Positions 1-7,400 of a stretch of DNA of 8,018 bases are shown here, in pieces (positions within the stretch are counted from its first letter, which is position 1; each line of letters begins with the position of its first letter). Position numbers and translations under genes: made by a program. Origin of the DNA: Bacteroidota bacterium (GTDB taxonomy: Bacteria > Bacteroidota > Bacteroidia > Chitinophagales > Chitinophagaceae); the NCBI GenBank assembly GCA_028877005.1, contig JAGWPI010000259.1:1-8018 (forward strand). Direction: 5' to 3'. Under the pieces are notes generated by a model that ran no database searches, was not told the origin of the DNA, and was given only the letters and a program-made list of their open reading frames with translations.

Positions 1-76
1 ATTTATGCAAAATTCTATGTTTTCTTTCAATTTGTATTGCCAATCTTAACAAAACAAATGAAATAAGTTTGTTCAT
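1..76 (-). CDS. Possible N-terminus of a divergent gene running off the left edge
   Basis: Reading leftwards from an ATG whose complement is at 74-76, 25 codons stay open to the window edge. The peptide begins MNKLISFVLLRLAIQ and continues with a basic stretch (IERKHRILHK). I do not recognise it. A box TAATTTTC on the minus strand (92-99) lies about 15 bases upstream of this ATG and resembles a Bacteroidota -7 element (TAnnTTTG). An open run of 25 codons is not rare by chance in AT-rich DNA, and only 30 bases would separate this start from the gldB start. The evidence is therefore weak, and the stretch may simply be the gldB upstream region. Confidence 0.2.
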   Translation of the reverse strand, partial: MNKLISFVLLRLAIQIERKHRILHK

Positions 77-106
77 AGTATTTATTTTGCAGAAAATTAC
101 TTAGTA

Positions 107-1123
107 ATGTTTACAAGGAATCGCGTTAGTGTATTGATGTTGCTGATATTTTTAAGTGTGGCTTGTTTAAATAAAAAAAAGTTACCCGATATTTCACATA
201 TTGCTATGCCCTTAACGGTTCAACGTTTTGACCGCGATTTTTTTTCAATGGATACTATTCATGTTTCAATGGGATTGGATTCCTTGCAAAAAAAATATCC
301 TGTTTTTATTAAAGATTATTTATATAATATATTAGCAGCTTATCCACAACCTGATAGCGTATTAAAAGATGTGGTATTGTTTAGAAGAACCTATGCCAAT
401 GTTGATTCTGCTGTGCAACAGCAATTCCCAAATTTTAATAAGTATGCAGATCAAATAGCTACCGGATTTAAATATTTTCATTACTATTTTCCCAGTTATA
501 GTTTACCGCACAATATTATTACTTATGTGGGGCCTTTAGAAGGGGTAGGAAGTGCATTAACAACATCGGGGATAGCTGTTGGTTTGCAAGCTTATTTAGG
601 GCAACAATTTCCTGCTTATCATACGCAATATATTAGTGAAATATATCCAGACTATGCATCCCGTCGTTTTGAACCTCAGTACATTGTGTTAAATAGCTTG
701 AGTAATATTTTAAGTGATTTCTATCCTGAAAAAAAAGCAGGCACCCCATTAATTGATCAAATGATTGAAAGTGGGAAAAGGTTATATGTGTTAGATGCTT
801 GTTTACCTAATGTTGCCGATAGCATTAAAACTGGTTACACGCAAGCACAACTAAAAGGTTGTATTGATCATGAAAAAAATATCTGGAGTTTTTTCATTCA
901 AAATAATTTATTATATGAAACAGAACCTACTCAAATAGCCCCCTATATTAATGATGGGCCCGGAACTCCTGAACTTGGTCCGGCTGCTCCGGGTAATATT
1001 GGAAAATTTACCGGATGGCAAATAGTAAAAAAATGGATGAAAAAATATCCGGACAAAACCTTAGCACAATTATTAGCAACACCGGCCAAACAAATTTTTG
1101 AAGAAGCTAAATACCAACCCTAA
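107..1123 (+). CDS. gldB: Gliding-motility-associated lipoprotein GldB
   Basis: This 338-residue protein is predicted to be a lipoprotein. It has a basic N-terminus (MFTRNR), a hydrophobic core and a lipobox SVAC with the lipidated cysteine at C20; this signal supports the ATG at 107 over the internal Met11. GldB hallmarks follow in order: RFDRDFF near residues 40-46, YPDYASRRFEPQYIVLN at 180-196, IESGKRLYVLD at 220-230, GYTQAQLKGC at 243-252, IWSFFIQNNLLY at 259-270, and PGNIGKFTGWQIV at 295-307. In Flavobacterium johnsoniae, GldB is a cell-envelope lipoprotein required for gliding and linked to the type IX secretion/gliding apparatus; its biochemical activity is unknown. GldB-like genes also occur in non-gliding Bacteroidota, so the gene alone does not prove motility. 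In Flavobacterium gldB sits beside gldC, but here the neighbour is apaG, facing it tail to tail. No metalloprotease HExxH motif is present. Length and motifs look complete. Confidence 0.88.
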   Translation: MFTRNRVSVLMLLIFLSVACLNKKKLPDISHIAMPLTVQRFDRDFFSMDTIHVSMGLDSLQKKYPVFIKDYLYNILAAYPQPDSVLKDVVLFRRTYANVDSAVQQQFPNFNKYADQIATGFKYFHYYFPSYSLPHNIITYVGPLEGVGSALTTSGIAVGLQAYLGQQFPAYHTQYISEIYPDYASRRFEPQYIVLNSLSNILSDFYPEKKAGTPLIDQMIESGKRLYVLDACLPNVADSIKTGYTQAQLKGCIDHEKNIWSFFIQNNLLYETEPTQIAPYINDGPGTPELGPAAPGNIGKFTGWQIVKKWMKKYPDKTLAQLLATPAKQIFEEAKYQP

Positions 1124-1506
1124 TTTAATTTGGCGGGAACAATCATGTCAAAGGCAGGAATATTTACGGTAAAAAGTTGTTTGTTAAATTGATTTTCCAT
1201 GGTATAATAACCACTCATTTTGCCAATTTCTGTTTTAAAATTACAACCACTTACGTATTGGTATTTTTCCCCCGGTAAAATAATCGGCTGAACCCCAACT
1301 ACACCATCACCCTCTACCTCTCTTTTTTCACCATTACTATCATTAATAAACCAATGTCGTTTTAGTAATTGAACAGTAAAATCATTAAGGTTTTCAATGG
1401 TAATTCTATAGGCAAACATATGTTCATGGGCCAAAGGATTACTATAATCCGGTTGATAAAATGTTTCCACGCTTATTTGAATACCGGCAGAAATTTTTGT
1501 AACCAT
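1120..1506 (-). CDS. apaG: ApaG domain protein
   Basis: This 128-residue protein spans the full ApaG (DUF525) domain, a single immunoglobulin/fibronectin-III-like beta sandwich. Visible family motifs are FAYRITIENLNDFTVQLLKR (31-50), the HWFINDSNG strand and turn (51-59), the G-x-G-x-x-G loop GDGVVG (66-71), QPIILPGEKYQYVSGC (73-88), GKMSGYYTM (95-103) and the end IPAFDMIVP (116-124). ApaG was named from the E. coli ksgA-apaG-apaH operon and is linked genetically to Co2+/Mg2+ efflux in enterobacteria. Its molecular role is unresolved; related domains occur in F-box proteins and in human PolDIP2. No signal peptide is seen, so it should be cytoplasmic. Neither ksgA nor apaH is present here. Its TAG stop (complement of 1120-1122) overlaps the TAA of gldB (1121-1123). 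A TACCTTTA box upstream at 1525-1532 may drive it. Confidence 0.92.
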   Translation of the reverse strand: MVTKISAGIQISVETFYQPDYSNPLAHEHMFAYRITIENLNDFTVQLLKRHWFINDSNGEKREVEGDGVVGVQPIILPGEKYQYVSGCNFKTEIGKMSGYYTMENQFNKQLFTVNIPAFDMIVPAKLN

Positions 1507-1524
1507 AATTGTAATCTATTGATA

Positions 1525-1532
1525 TAAAGGTA
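1525..1532 (-). promoter_or_regulatory. Candidate -7 promoter box for apaG
   Basis: On the minus strand the sequence is TACCTTTA, one base from the Bacteroidota -7 consensus TAnnTTTG. It ends 18 bases before the apaG ATG. There is no clear TTTG -33 element at 19-21 bases upstream, only TTTTCG, so this is a weak prediction. The same octamer occurs at the metalloprotease promoter (7401-7408). Confidence 0.3.
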
Positions 1533-1559
1533 GGAATTTCAAAATAAATGCGAAAAGTT

Positions 1560-1647
1560 ATCTAAATTTTTATAGATTTTATAATGCTTATCCTGTTTTG
1601 CCATAGCAACAATTATGGATGAAAGCTTACTTTTGCAATCTAAATTT
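1560..1647. repeat. Direct repeat ATCTAAATTT either side of the IDH promoter box
   Basis: The 10-base word ATCTAAATTT occurs at 1560-1569 and again at 1638-1647, 78 bases apart, bracketing the TACTTTTG box. It is AT-rich, so coincidence is possible. Its placement within the divergent apaG/IDH intergenic region is what makes a regulatory site conceivable. Confidence 0.25.
1628..1635 (+). promoter_or_regulatory. Candidate -7 promoter box for isocitrate dehydrogenase
   Basis: TACTTTTG is an exact match to the Bacteroidota sigma-A -7 consensus TAnnTTTG and sits 17 bases before the ATG at 1653. That would give a very short leader. The nearest upstream TTTG (1597-1600) is 27 bases away, longer than the usual spacing of about 19-21, so the -33 half is not convincing. 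No Shine-Dalgarno sequence is visible; the AT-rich leader is typical for this phylum. Confidence 0.42.
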
Positions 1648-1652
1648 AATGT

Positions 1653-3107
1653 ATGAACAAAATAGCTGTAGCAAAAGGTGATGGAATAGGTCCGGAAATT
1701 ATGGATGCAGTATTAACCGTTTTTTCCGCAGCGAATGTGCCTTTGCAATATGAATTTGTTGATATGGGAAAATGGGTTTTTGATAAAGGATTTAGTAATG
1801 GAATGACACCCGATGCGCAACAAACAATAGAAGCATTGGGTATTTTATTTAAAGGGCCAATGGAAACCCCTAAAGGTAAAGGTGTTAAAAGCGTTAATGT
1901 AACTGCGCGTAAAACTTGGAATACTTATGCAAATAAAAGAACATTCCAAACCTTACATGGGGTAGAAACTGTTTTTAGTAAAGCAGGTATACCAATTGAT
2001 ATTACTGTAGTAAGAGAAAATATTGAAGATACTTACGGCGGTATTGAACACATGCTTACGCACGATGTAGCGCTAAGTCGCCGTTTTATTACTCGCCCAG
2101 GCAGTCTGCAATTAATTAAATATGCTTTTGAAATGGCCAAGAAAAAGGGGGCAAGACGAATTACTTGCAGTCATAAGGCCAATATTATGAAAATTACAGA
2201 TGGTTTATTTTTAGAAGTATTTTATGAAGTAGCAAAAGAGTATCCTGAATTAAAAGCAGATGATGTAATAGTAGACGATTTATGTATGAAGTTGGTTACT
2301 CGGCCAGATTTGTTTGATGTAATAGTACTAACCAATTTACAAGGAGATATTGTAAGTGATTTATGTGCCGGATTAGTTGGTGGACTTGGGTTTGCACCTT
2401 CTGCAAATATTGGCGACCATATTTGTATTTTTGAGGCTGTTCACGGAACCGCACCGGATATTGCAGGGAAAAATATAGCTAATCCCACTGCTCTGTTACT
2501 AAGTGGTATAGGCATGTTACACCATTTGGGCTTAATGCAAACTGCAGCACTAATTGAAAACGCATTATTGTACACCTTAGAACAAGGTATACATACCGGC
2601 GATTTTGGTGATAAAACCAAACCTGCTCTTTCAACCACTGCATTTGCAGAGGCTATTATTCAAAATTTTGGAAAAATACCCGATTTAGGTGCTAAACCGG
2701 CATTACCTAATATGCCTACTACACAAACACATTTTAAATTGGATAAAAATCCCATGCTCGAGTCTATTGAAACAGAAAAAGAGCATATTGTTGGGGTTGA
2801 TTTTTTTATTGAAAGTAATGAACAGCCCATTGCAATAGCTAACAAATGTATGCGCCATGCCGGAGTAAAGTTTAAATTAGTAAATATTAGTAACCGAGGA
2901 ACGCAAGTTTGGCCAACAGGGTCGGTATATACTAACTTAGTGAATCAATACAATGTACGTTTTGAAAGTATTGATGATATGCCTTTAAACCAAATGGATG
3001 TTTTAGGTTTATATGTTAGTATGAGTGGTAATTTTAAAATTTGCTCCTCAGAATTACTGTTGATGTTAGGAAATAAAAAAGCATATTCTTTGGCACAAGG
3101 CCAATAA
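1653..3107 (+). CDS. icd: Isocitrate dehydrogenase, Thermus/Rickettsia-type with C-terminal extension
   Basis: This 484-residue enzyme oxidatively decarboxylates isocitrate to 2-oxoglutarate in the TCA cycle. The isocitrate/isopropylmalate dehydrogenase fold covers about residues 1-340, starting KGDGIGPEIM (8-17). By comparison with E. coli IDH, the isocitrate-binding residues are S80, N82, R86, R96 and R121. The catalytic pair is Y128 (in ENIEDTYGG) and K175 (in SHKANIM), and the metal-binding aspartates are D208, D232 and D236. Residues about 360-484 form the extra C-terminal domain of the Thermus/Rickettsia-type enzymes, absent from E. coli IDH. The cofactor loop reads HGTAPDIAGKNIANP (264-278). 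It carries D269, I270 and A276 where NADP-specific E. coli IDH has K344, Y345 and V351, a pattern typical of NAD users, although relatives are often labelled NADP-dependent. A TAnnTTTG box lies just upstream. The gene is intact, and no adjacent TCA gene is seen apart from PDH E2 downstream. Confidence 0.93.
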   Translation: MNKIAVAKGDGIGPEIMDAVLTVFSAANVPLQYEFVDMGKWVFDKGFSNGMTPDAQQTIEALGILFKGPMETPKGKGVKSVNVTARKTWNTYANKRTFQTLHGVETVFSKAGIPIDITVVRENIEDTYGGIEHMLTHDVALSRRFITRPGSLQLIKYAFEMAKKKGARRITCSHKANIMKITDGLFLEVFYEVAKEYPELKADDVIVDDLCMKLVTRPDLFDVIVLTNLQGDIVSDLCAGLVGGLGFAPSANIGDHICIFEAVHGTAPDIAGKNIANPTALLLSGIGMLHHLGLMQTAALIENALLYTLEQGIHTGDFGDKTKPALSTTAFAEAIIQNFGKIPDLGAKPALPNMPTTQTHFKLDKNPMLESIETEKEHIVGVDFFIESNEQPIAIANKCMRHAGVKFKLVNISNRGTQVWPTGSVYTNLVNQYNVRFESIDDMPLNQMDVLGLYVSMSGNFKICSSELLLMLGNKKAYSLAQGQ

Positions 3108-3131
3108 AACAATAAAATTTCAATTAAAATT

Positions 3132-3154
3132 AATTATTCACGAACCGTGTAATT
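3132..3154 (+). other. Bulged hairpin between isocitrate dehydrogenase and E2
   Basis: The left arm is AATTA, a TT bulge, then CACG; the loop is AAC; the right arm is CGTG then TAATT. That gives nine base pairs with one two-base bulge. No T-run follows, so it is not a standard intrinsic terminator. It could be an mRNA processing or stabilising element after the isocitrate dehydrogenase stop, or an operator upstream of the E2 gene (start 3252). A weak -7-like TACCTTTT at 3191-3198, without a -33 partner, lies between it and the E2 start. Confidence 0.35.
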
Positions 3155-3251
3155 GGATTTAAATGAAGAAACAGTCATTTTTTAAAGGTTTACCTTTTCT
3201 GTTCTCTTTTTTAACTTAATTTCACGGCTCATTTTAAAGAGCAATTGAACT

Positions 3252-4892
3252 ATGGCAGATGTGATATTAATGCCACGCTTAAGCGATACCATGACGGAAG
3301 GTGTTATTGCAGCCTGGCACAAAAAAGTAGGTGATACCGTTAAAAAAGGCGATTTGTTAGCCGAAATAGAAACAGATAAAGCTACCATGGAGCTGGATAG
3401 TTATCAAAACGGCGTTTTATTACATATTGGTGCACCAGTTGGTGGAAAATTACAAGTTAATGATTTATTGGCCGTTTTAGGCCAACCCGGTGAAGACATT
3501 AGTGCCTTATTGGCACAACATGTTTCGGGTGCAATAGCTCAGCCGGCACCTAAACAAACCGAAACTATAACTCCAATACCCACTGCACCTTCTAACACTG
3601 CACCCCCTACCATTGATGTTAGTAAAATGGAGGAAGTAGTATTAATGCCACGCTTAAGCGATACTATGACAGAAGGTGTAATTGCAGCTTGGCACAAAAA
3701 CGTAGGTGATGCCGTAAAAAAAGGAGAAGTATTAGCGGATATTGAAACTGACAAAGCACCCATGGAGTTAGAAAGTTATAAAGACGGTACTTTACTTTAT
3801 CAAGGTGCTAAAGCCGGCGAAAAAATTCAAGTAAATGATTTGCTTTGCATAATAGGCAAAGATGGTTTAGATGTTAATGCCATTGTAGCCGCAGCCAAAA
3901 ATGGTCATTCACATACAGCATCCAGTACAACTGAAGTTGCCGCTACTGCACCTACACCTGCTCCAACACCTTCATCAAACACATCACCAGCACAGGCCTC
4001 TACTATTATAAATGAAGGTAGAATCTTTGTTTCGCCTTTAGCAAAAAAATTGGCAGAAGAAAAAGGCATTGATCTGCGTTACGTAAAAGGTACTGGTGAT
4101 AATGGTAGAATTATAAAAGCAGATATTGATAATTATGTGCCTTCTAAGGCTACTGTTGCCACTGCAACAGCTACTAGTTCTCCAACTGTTCAAGCAATGC
4201 CAACTGGTGAAATTAGGTATGAAGATGTGCCTGTTTCTCAAATGCGCAAAACCATTGCACGACGCTTAAGTGAAAGTTTATTTACTGCGCCGCACTTTTA
4301 TTTAACCATGGCTATTGATATGGATGCCGCTGTTGCCGCCAGAACCAAATTAAATGAAAATGCCAAAGTAAAAATCAGTTTTAATGATTTAGTACTGAAA
4401 GCTACAGCAATGGCCCTAAAACAACATCCTAAAGTAAATAGCAGTTGGATGGGTGATTTTATTCGCTACAACCAACATATTAATATTGGCGTTGCAGTAG
4501 CAGTAGAAGAAGGTTTATTAGTACCAGTAGTTCGCTTTGCCGACAGTTTAAGTTTAAGTCAAATTGCTTCACAGGTAAAAGAGTATGCCCAAAAAGCAAA
4601 AGATAAAAAATTACAACCTGCCGATTGGGAAGGAAGTACATTCACTATTTCTAATTTAGGTATGTTTGGCATTGACCAATTTACAGCTATCATAAATCCG
4701 CCTGATGCTTGTATTTTAGCTGTAGGGGGCATTGCGCAGGAACCGGTGGTGAAAAACGGACAAATTGTGCCGGGACATGTAATGAAAGTTACCCTTAGTT
4801 GTGATCATAGGGTGGTAGATGGTGCTACCGGTGCTGCATTTTTACAAACTTTGAAAAGTTTGTTGGAAGAACCACTTAGAATGTTAATATAA
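3252..4892 (+). CDS. pdhC: Pyruvate dehydrogenase complex E2, dihydrolipoamide acetyltransferase with two lipoyl domains
   Basis: This 546-residue protein is the core of the pyruvate dehydrogenase complex: it moves acetyl groups from E1 to coenzyme A on swinging lipoyl arms. In order it has lipoyl domain 1 (about 2-78, lipoyl lysine K43 in ETDKATMEL), a Pro/Thr/Ala linker, lipoyl domain 2 (about 127-204, K168 in ETDKAPMEL), a second Ala/Pro/Thr linker (about 216-255), the E1/E3-binding domain (about 257-295, VSPLAKKLAEEKGIDL), a third linker, and the catalytic domain (about 320-546). The catalytic signature is DHRVVDG (H519, D523), with TISNLGMFG at 465-473. The catalytic domain resembles mitochondrial PDH E2 more than 2-oxoglutarate or branched-chain E2, hence the pyruvate call. 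Genes for E1 and E3 are not in the window. No Shine-Dalgarno is seen, but the ATG leads straight into lipoyl domain 1. Odd point: Pro170 replaces the usual Thr two residues after the second lipoyl lysine. A strong terminator follows the stop. Confidence 0.93.
   Translation: MADVILMPRLSDTMTEGVIAAWHKKVGDTVKKGDLLAEIETDKATMELDSYQNGVLLHIGAPVGGKLQVNDLLAVLGQPGEDISALLAQHVSGAIAQPAPKQTETITPIPTAPSNTAPPTIDVSKMEEVVLMPRLSDTMTEGVIAAWHKNVGDAVKKGEVLADIETDKAPMELESYKDGTLLYQGAKAGEKIQVNDLLCIIGKDGLDVNAIVAAAKNGHSHTASSTTEVAATAPTPAPTPSSNTSPAQASTIINEGRIFVSPLAKKLAEEKGIDLRYVKGTGDNGRIIKADIDNYVPSKATVATATATSSPTVQAMPTGEIRYEDVPVSQMRKTIARRLSESLFTAPHFYLTMAIDMDAAVAARTKLNENAKVKISFNDLVLKATAMALKQHPKVNSSWMGDFIRYNQHINIGVAVAVEEGLLVPVVRFADSLSLSQIASQVKEYAQKAKDKKLQPADWEGSTFTISNLGMFGIDQFTAIINPPDACILAVGGIAQEPVVKNGQIVPGHVMKVTLSCDHRVVDGATGAAFLQTLKSLLEEPLRMLI
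3270..3725 (+). repeat. Tandem lipoyl-domain duplication visible at DNA level
   Basis: The start of lipoyl domain 1 (3270-3350) and of lipoyl domain 2 (3645-3725) align without gaps at an offset of 375 bases. By eye they differ at 8 of 81 positions, mostly third codon positions, and 25 of 27 residues are identical. Similarity falls off over the second half of each domain. This indicates internal duplication with recent homogenisation, or strong selection on this part. Confidence 0.85.
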
Positions 4893-4913
4893 ATGAATAC
4901 TTATTCAGTATTT

Positions 4914-4953
4914 AAAAAAAGTCCTGTTCAGTGAAAATAAACAGGACTTTTTT
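4914..4953. terminator. Bidirectional intrinsic terminator between E2 and the metalloprotease
   Basis: A perfect inverted repeat, GTCCTGTT (4921-4928) and AACAGGAC (4940-4947), encloses an 11-base loop. It is flanked by A7 on the left and T6 on the right, which extend the stem. Both strands therefore carry a stem followed by a U-run. It lies 21 bases after the E2 stop and directly next to the stop of the convergent metalloprotease, so it can end both transcripts. Confidence 0.92.
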
Positions 4954-4956
4954 ATT

Positions 4957-7380
4957 TTAATATACTTCTTCCCAATCACAGCCAATTGGCGCACCGGGTG
5001 GTAATTCAACTGGTTGGGGTAGTTCTATTTTTTCAGGATGTTCTATTCTTTCAACAGCATAGCTATAGTGTGCTGCTAAGGTTGGCCTGGCAGTTATTTG
5101 TAGGGCAGCCCATTTTTTCAAATTCATTAATCTACTGTAACAAATAGATTTAACAGCATAATTGCTTTGCTTATTTTGATATAAACCCAGTAGCCAGCTA
5201 ATTACTTGTTGTTGGGTTTGTAGTTGTACTTGTAAAGTTAAATCTTTTAATAAGGGAGCTTTCCAAGTTTTTTGAATAATAGCATCCAATACATCATCCC
5301 ATCCTAAAGTATGGGCAATGGCTTTGTTTTCTACCAATCTGTTGGCTCTTTCTGCATTGAATAAAAATCCCATTTCGAAATTTACCAAAGCTTCTGAAGC
5401 GGCTAATGGATCGAATGCAGGAGCAGTTCTTTTCTGAAATAATTCGCCAACATTATAATACATAGGTGGACGAGGCGGTATTAGTTGGATGATGTGATTA
5501 GGTAGTGTTAATATATTGGGTGCTAAACATTGAAGAGCACCTATCAATGCTTTTTGTTGAACTTCCATGGGAAGTATTATAGGTTGTTGTTGTAAGGTAT
5601 CTCCTCTTACCGAATAACTATAATTAATTCCGCCAATTAACTTACAAACTGCTTCTAATTGGTAGCGATGAAAATTATATAGAGGTACTAATACATCTTC
5701 TAATTTGGCTAAAGGGGTTCCAACGGTAATGGCTTGTTGTGAAAAATTATCGAGTGCTTTTGTTCTCACTTTTAATAAAATATTTAACTCATCCACTGCA
5801 TCTTTTCCATTATCCCACAAATGGGCATATGGGTGCATTCCGCCGGCAGCACGTGCATCTAAATCTGCAATAAACAAAATACCATCTTTTGTATTCTTTT
5901 TTAAAATACTATCTAATGCACGAGGTTCATTGGTGCCGGGTTTAAATTGGGCATATCCATAAGTAATGGCCCGTTTATCCCATTCTCCAATGCCATTAGT
6001 GTAAGCTGTAGAAAAATCAATTTCATTTTTCGTATTAACAAAAACATCAGGATGAGGATAATCCATCACCGAGGCTCTATTGTTAAAGCTGGAAGCATAA
6101 TTGTGTTGTAAGCCCAAAGTATGGCCAACTTCATGTGCAGCCAATTGTCTTAATCGTTGCAATGCCGTGGCTTGCATAATAGTAGAAACGGGTTGTGTGG
6201 TGGAGAATGGTGAAAGTAAAGCTGTATAAATTAAATAATCTTGGCGTACACGCAAAGAGCCTAAGGTTACCTGGCCTTTTATAATTTCTCCGGTTCTAGG
6301 GTCGGTAATAGAAGCGCCATAACTCCAACCACGTGTTGAGCGATGCACCCAATTAATAACATTAAAACGAATGTCCATTGGATCAGCAGAGTCGGGTAAT
6401 ACTTTTACTTGAAATGCGTTTTTAAAACCGGCTGCCTCAAATGCTTCATTCCACCACGAAGCTCCTTCAATTAATGCTGAACGAATGGGCTCCGGTGTAC
6501 CATTATCTACATAATACACAATGGGCTTTACAGGCTCACTAATAGCTTGTTCAGGATGTTTTTTAATAAGCCGATGCCTGTTAATAAACATTTGTTGTAT
6601 TTGTTCAGAAAATGGGCTACTAAAATCGTAATAGCTTAATCCAAAATATCCACTACGAATATCATAAGGCCTTGGTGTATACCCCTTATCCGGTAATTGA
6701 ACAAATGAATGATGTATTCTTACGGTAATGGCTTCTTTTGAAGGCGTAACACTAGTAATCATTTTACCGGCATCGTCGCCACCTGTAAATGTAATGGTGG
6801 CTTCCATTTCTGTATTCAATGGAAAATTTTTGGTGTTAGGTAAATAAATGGCTGATCTACTTTCATTGAACTGATAGGTACCCTGTTTCATTTCTTTTAT
6901 TTTAGCTGCTATTCCTTGGGCATCGCGCAAAAGAAATGTCGTTATATCTATTAAGTACTGATGATCTTCTTGTGCTACTATATCAAAACTACCTAACACA
7001 GATTGCGCAAATGATTCTGTTACTGCTCTTTCTTCATTCTTATCATTACTAGTTGCTCTATAAGCCTCATTGGGCTGTATCAATAACAATTTTTTGCCTG
7101 CTTTTGTAAAATATACAATTCTACTACTCCCTATCAATCCACGATCAAATCCTAAATCATTAAAGCCAATACCAGCAGGCAAACTGTTTACATATAAAAA
7201 TTGTGAATCAGGTTTATCTACCAGCATCCAAATTTTGCCGGAACCTTCATCCCACCAAAATGGAAAGAAACCTTTGTAGGCTTTCATTTGTGCGGTTTTA
7301 ACTGAAATGGCATTGTTGTTTTGTGCAAAGCCCGAATGTAGGCCACAAAAAAGGAGTAAAAGGGCTATTATTTTATTCAT
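4957..7380 (-). CDS. Secreted zinc-dependent metalloprotease of the DUF5117/DUF5118 metzincin family
   Basis: This 807-residue protein begins with a Sec signal peptide (MNKIIALLLLFCGLHSGFAQ, cleavage likely near residue 19-20) without a lipobox at the single cysteine, so it is predicted to be exported to the periplasm or beyond. Residues about 30-130 resemble the DUF5118-type N-terminal part (KGFFPFWWDEGSGKIW, RGLIG). Residues about 135-330 are the DUF5117-like region. The catalytic part carries the metzincin zinc site HEVGHTLGLQHN with H416, E417, H420 and H426, and a Met-turn SVMDYPHP around M439. The remaining 350 or so residues are the family's helical C-terminal region. No type IX secretion C-terminal domain is obvious. 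The substrate is unknown; close relatives are annotated only as zinc-dependent metalloproteases. It appears monocistronic, with its own promoter-like sequence at 7401-7433 and a shared terminator at 4914-4953. All catalytic residues are present. Confidence 0.9.
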   Translation of the reverse strand: MNKIIALLLLFCGLHSGFAQNNNAISVKTAQMKAYKGFFPFWWDEGSGKIWMLVDKPDSQFLYVNSLPAGIGFNDLGFDRGLIGSSRIVYFTKAGKKLLLIQPNEAYRATSNDKNEERAVTESFAQSVLGSFDIVAQEDHQYLIDITTFLLRDAQGIAAKIKEMKQGTYQFNESRSAIYLPNTKNFPLNTEMEATITFTGGDDAGKMITSVTPSKEAITVRIHHSFVQLPDKGYTPRPYDIRSGYFGLSYYDFSSPFSEQIQQMFINRHRLIKKHPEQAISEPVKPIVYYVDNGTPEPIRSALIEGASWWNEAFEAAGFKNAFQVKVLPDSADPMDIRFNVINWVHRSTRGWSYGASITDPRTGEIIKGQVTLGSLRVRQDYLIYTALLSPFSTTQPVSTIMQATALQRLRQLAAHEVGHTLGLQHNYASSFNNRASVMDYPHPDVFVNTKNEIDFSTAYTNGIGEWDKRAITYGYAQFKPGTNEPRALDSILKKNTKDGILFIADLDARAAGGMHPYAHLWDNGKDAVDELNILLKVRTKALDNFSQQAITVGTPLAKLEDVLVPLYNFHRYQLEAVCKLIGGINYSYSVRGDTLQQQPIILPMEVQQKALIGALQCLAPNILTLPNHIIQLIPPRPPMYYNVGELFQKRTAPAFDPLAASEALVNFEMGFLFNAERANRLVENKAIAHTLGWDDVLDAIIQKTWKAPLLKDLTLQVQLQTQQQVISWLLGLYQNKQSNYAVKSICYSRLMNLKKWAALQITARPTLAAHYSYAVERIEHPEKIELPQPVELPPGAPIGCDWEEVY

Positions 7381-7400
7381 AGCAGTTATGGTTTAATGAC

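Noticed and set aside
31..89. TTTG and TATTTTG words upstream of gldB as a promoter
   Set aside because: TATTTTG (83-89) is one base short of TAnnTTTG, and the nearby TTTG words (31-34, 68-71) are at the wrong spacing.
854..883. HE near residue 255 of GldB as part of a metalloprotease HExxH site
   Set aside because: The sequence is DHEKNIW, without the second histidine, and corresponds to the conserved segment before IW in GldB proteins.
2441..2845. Two open frames of about 60 codons on the minus strand inside isocitrate dehydrogenase
   Set aside because: They lie entirely opposite a strongly conserved enzyme gene, have no recognisable domain and no promoter; they are shadows.
3182..3763. 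Two similar minus-strand open frames opposite the lipoyl domains
   Set aside because: Their mutual similarity is explained by the sense-strand lipoyl-domain duplication. It is not evidence of a duplicated antisense gene.
4038..4241. A minus-strand frame of 67 codons inside E2
   Set aside because: It sits opposite the E3-binding domain and linker, is rich in Cys/His/Ser with no family resemblance, and is a shadow of the coding strand.
5705..7279. Plus-strand frames of 85 and 69 codons inside the metalloprotease
   Set aside because: They are opposite a complete gene with an intact catalytic motif and have no independent support.
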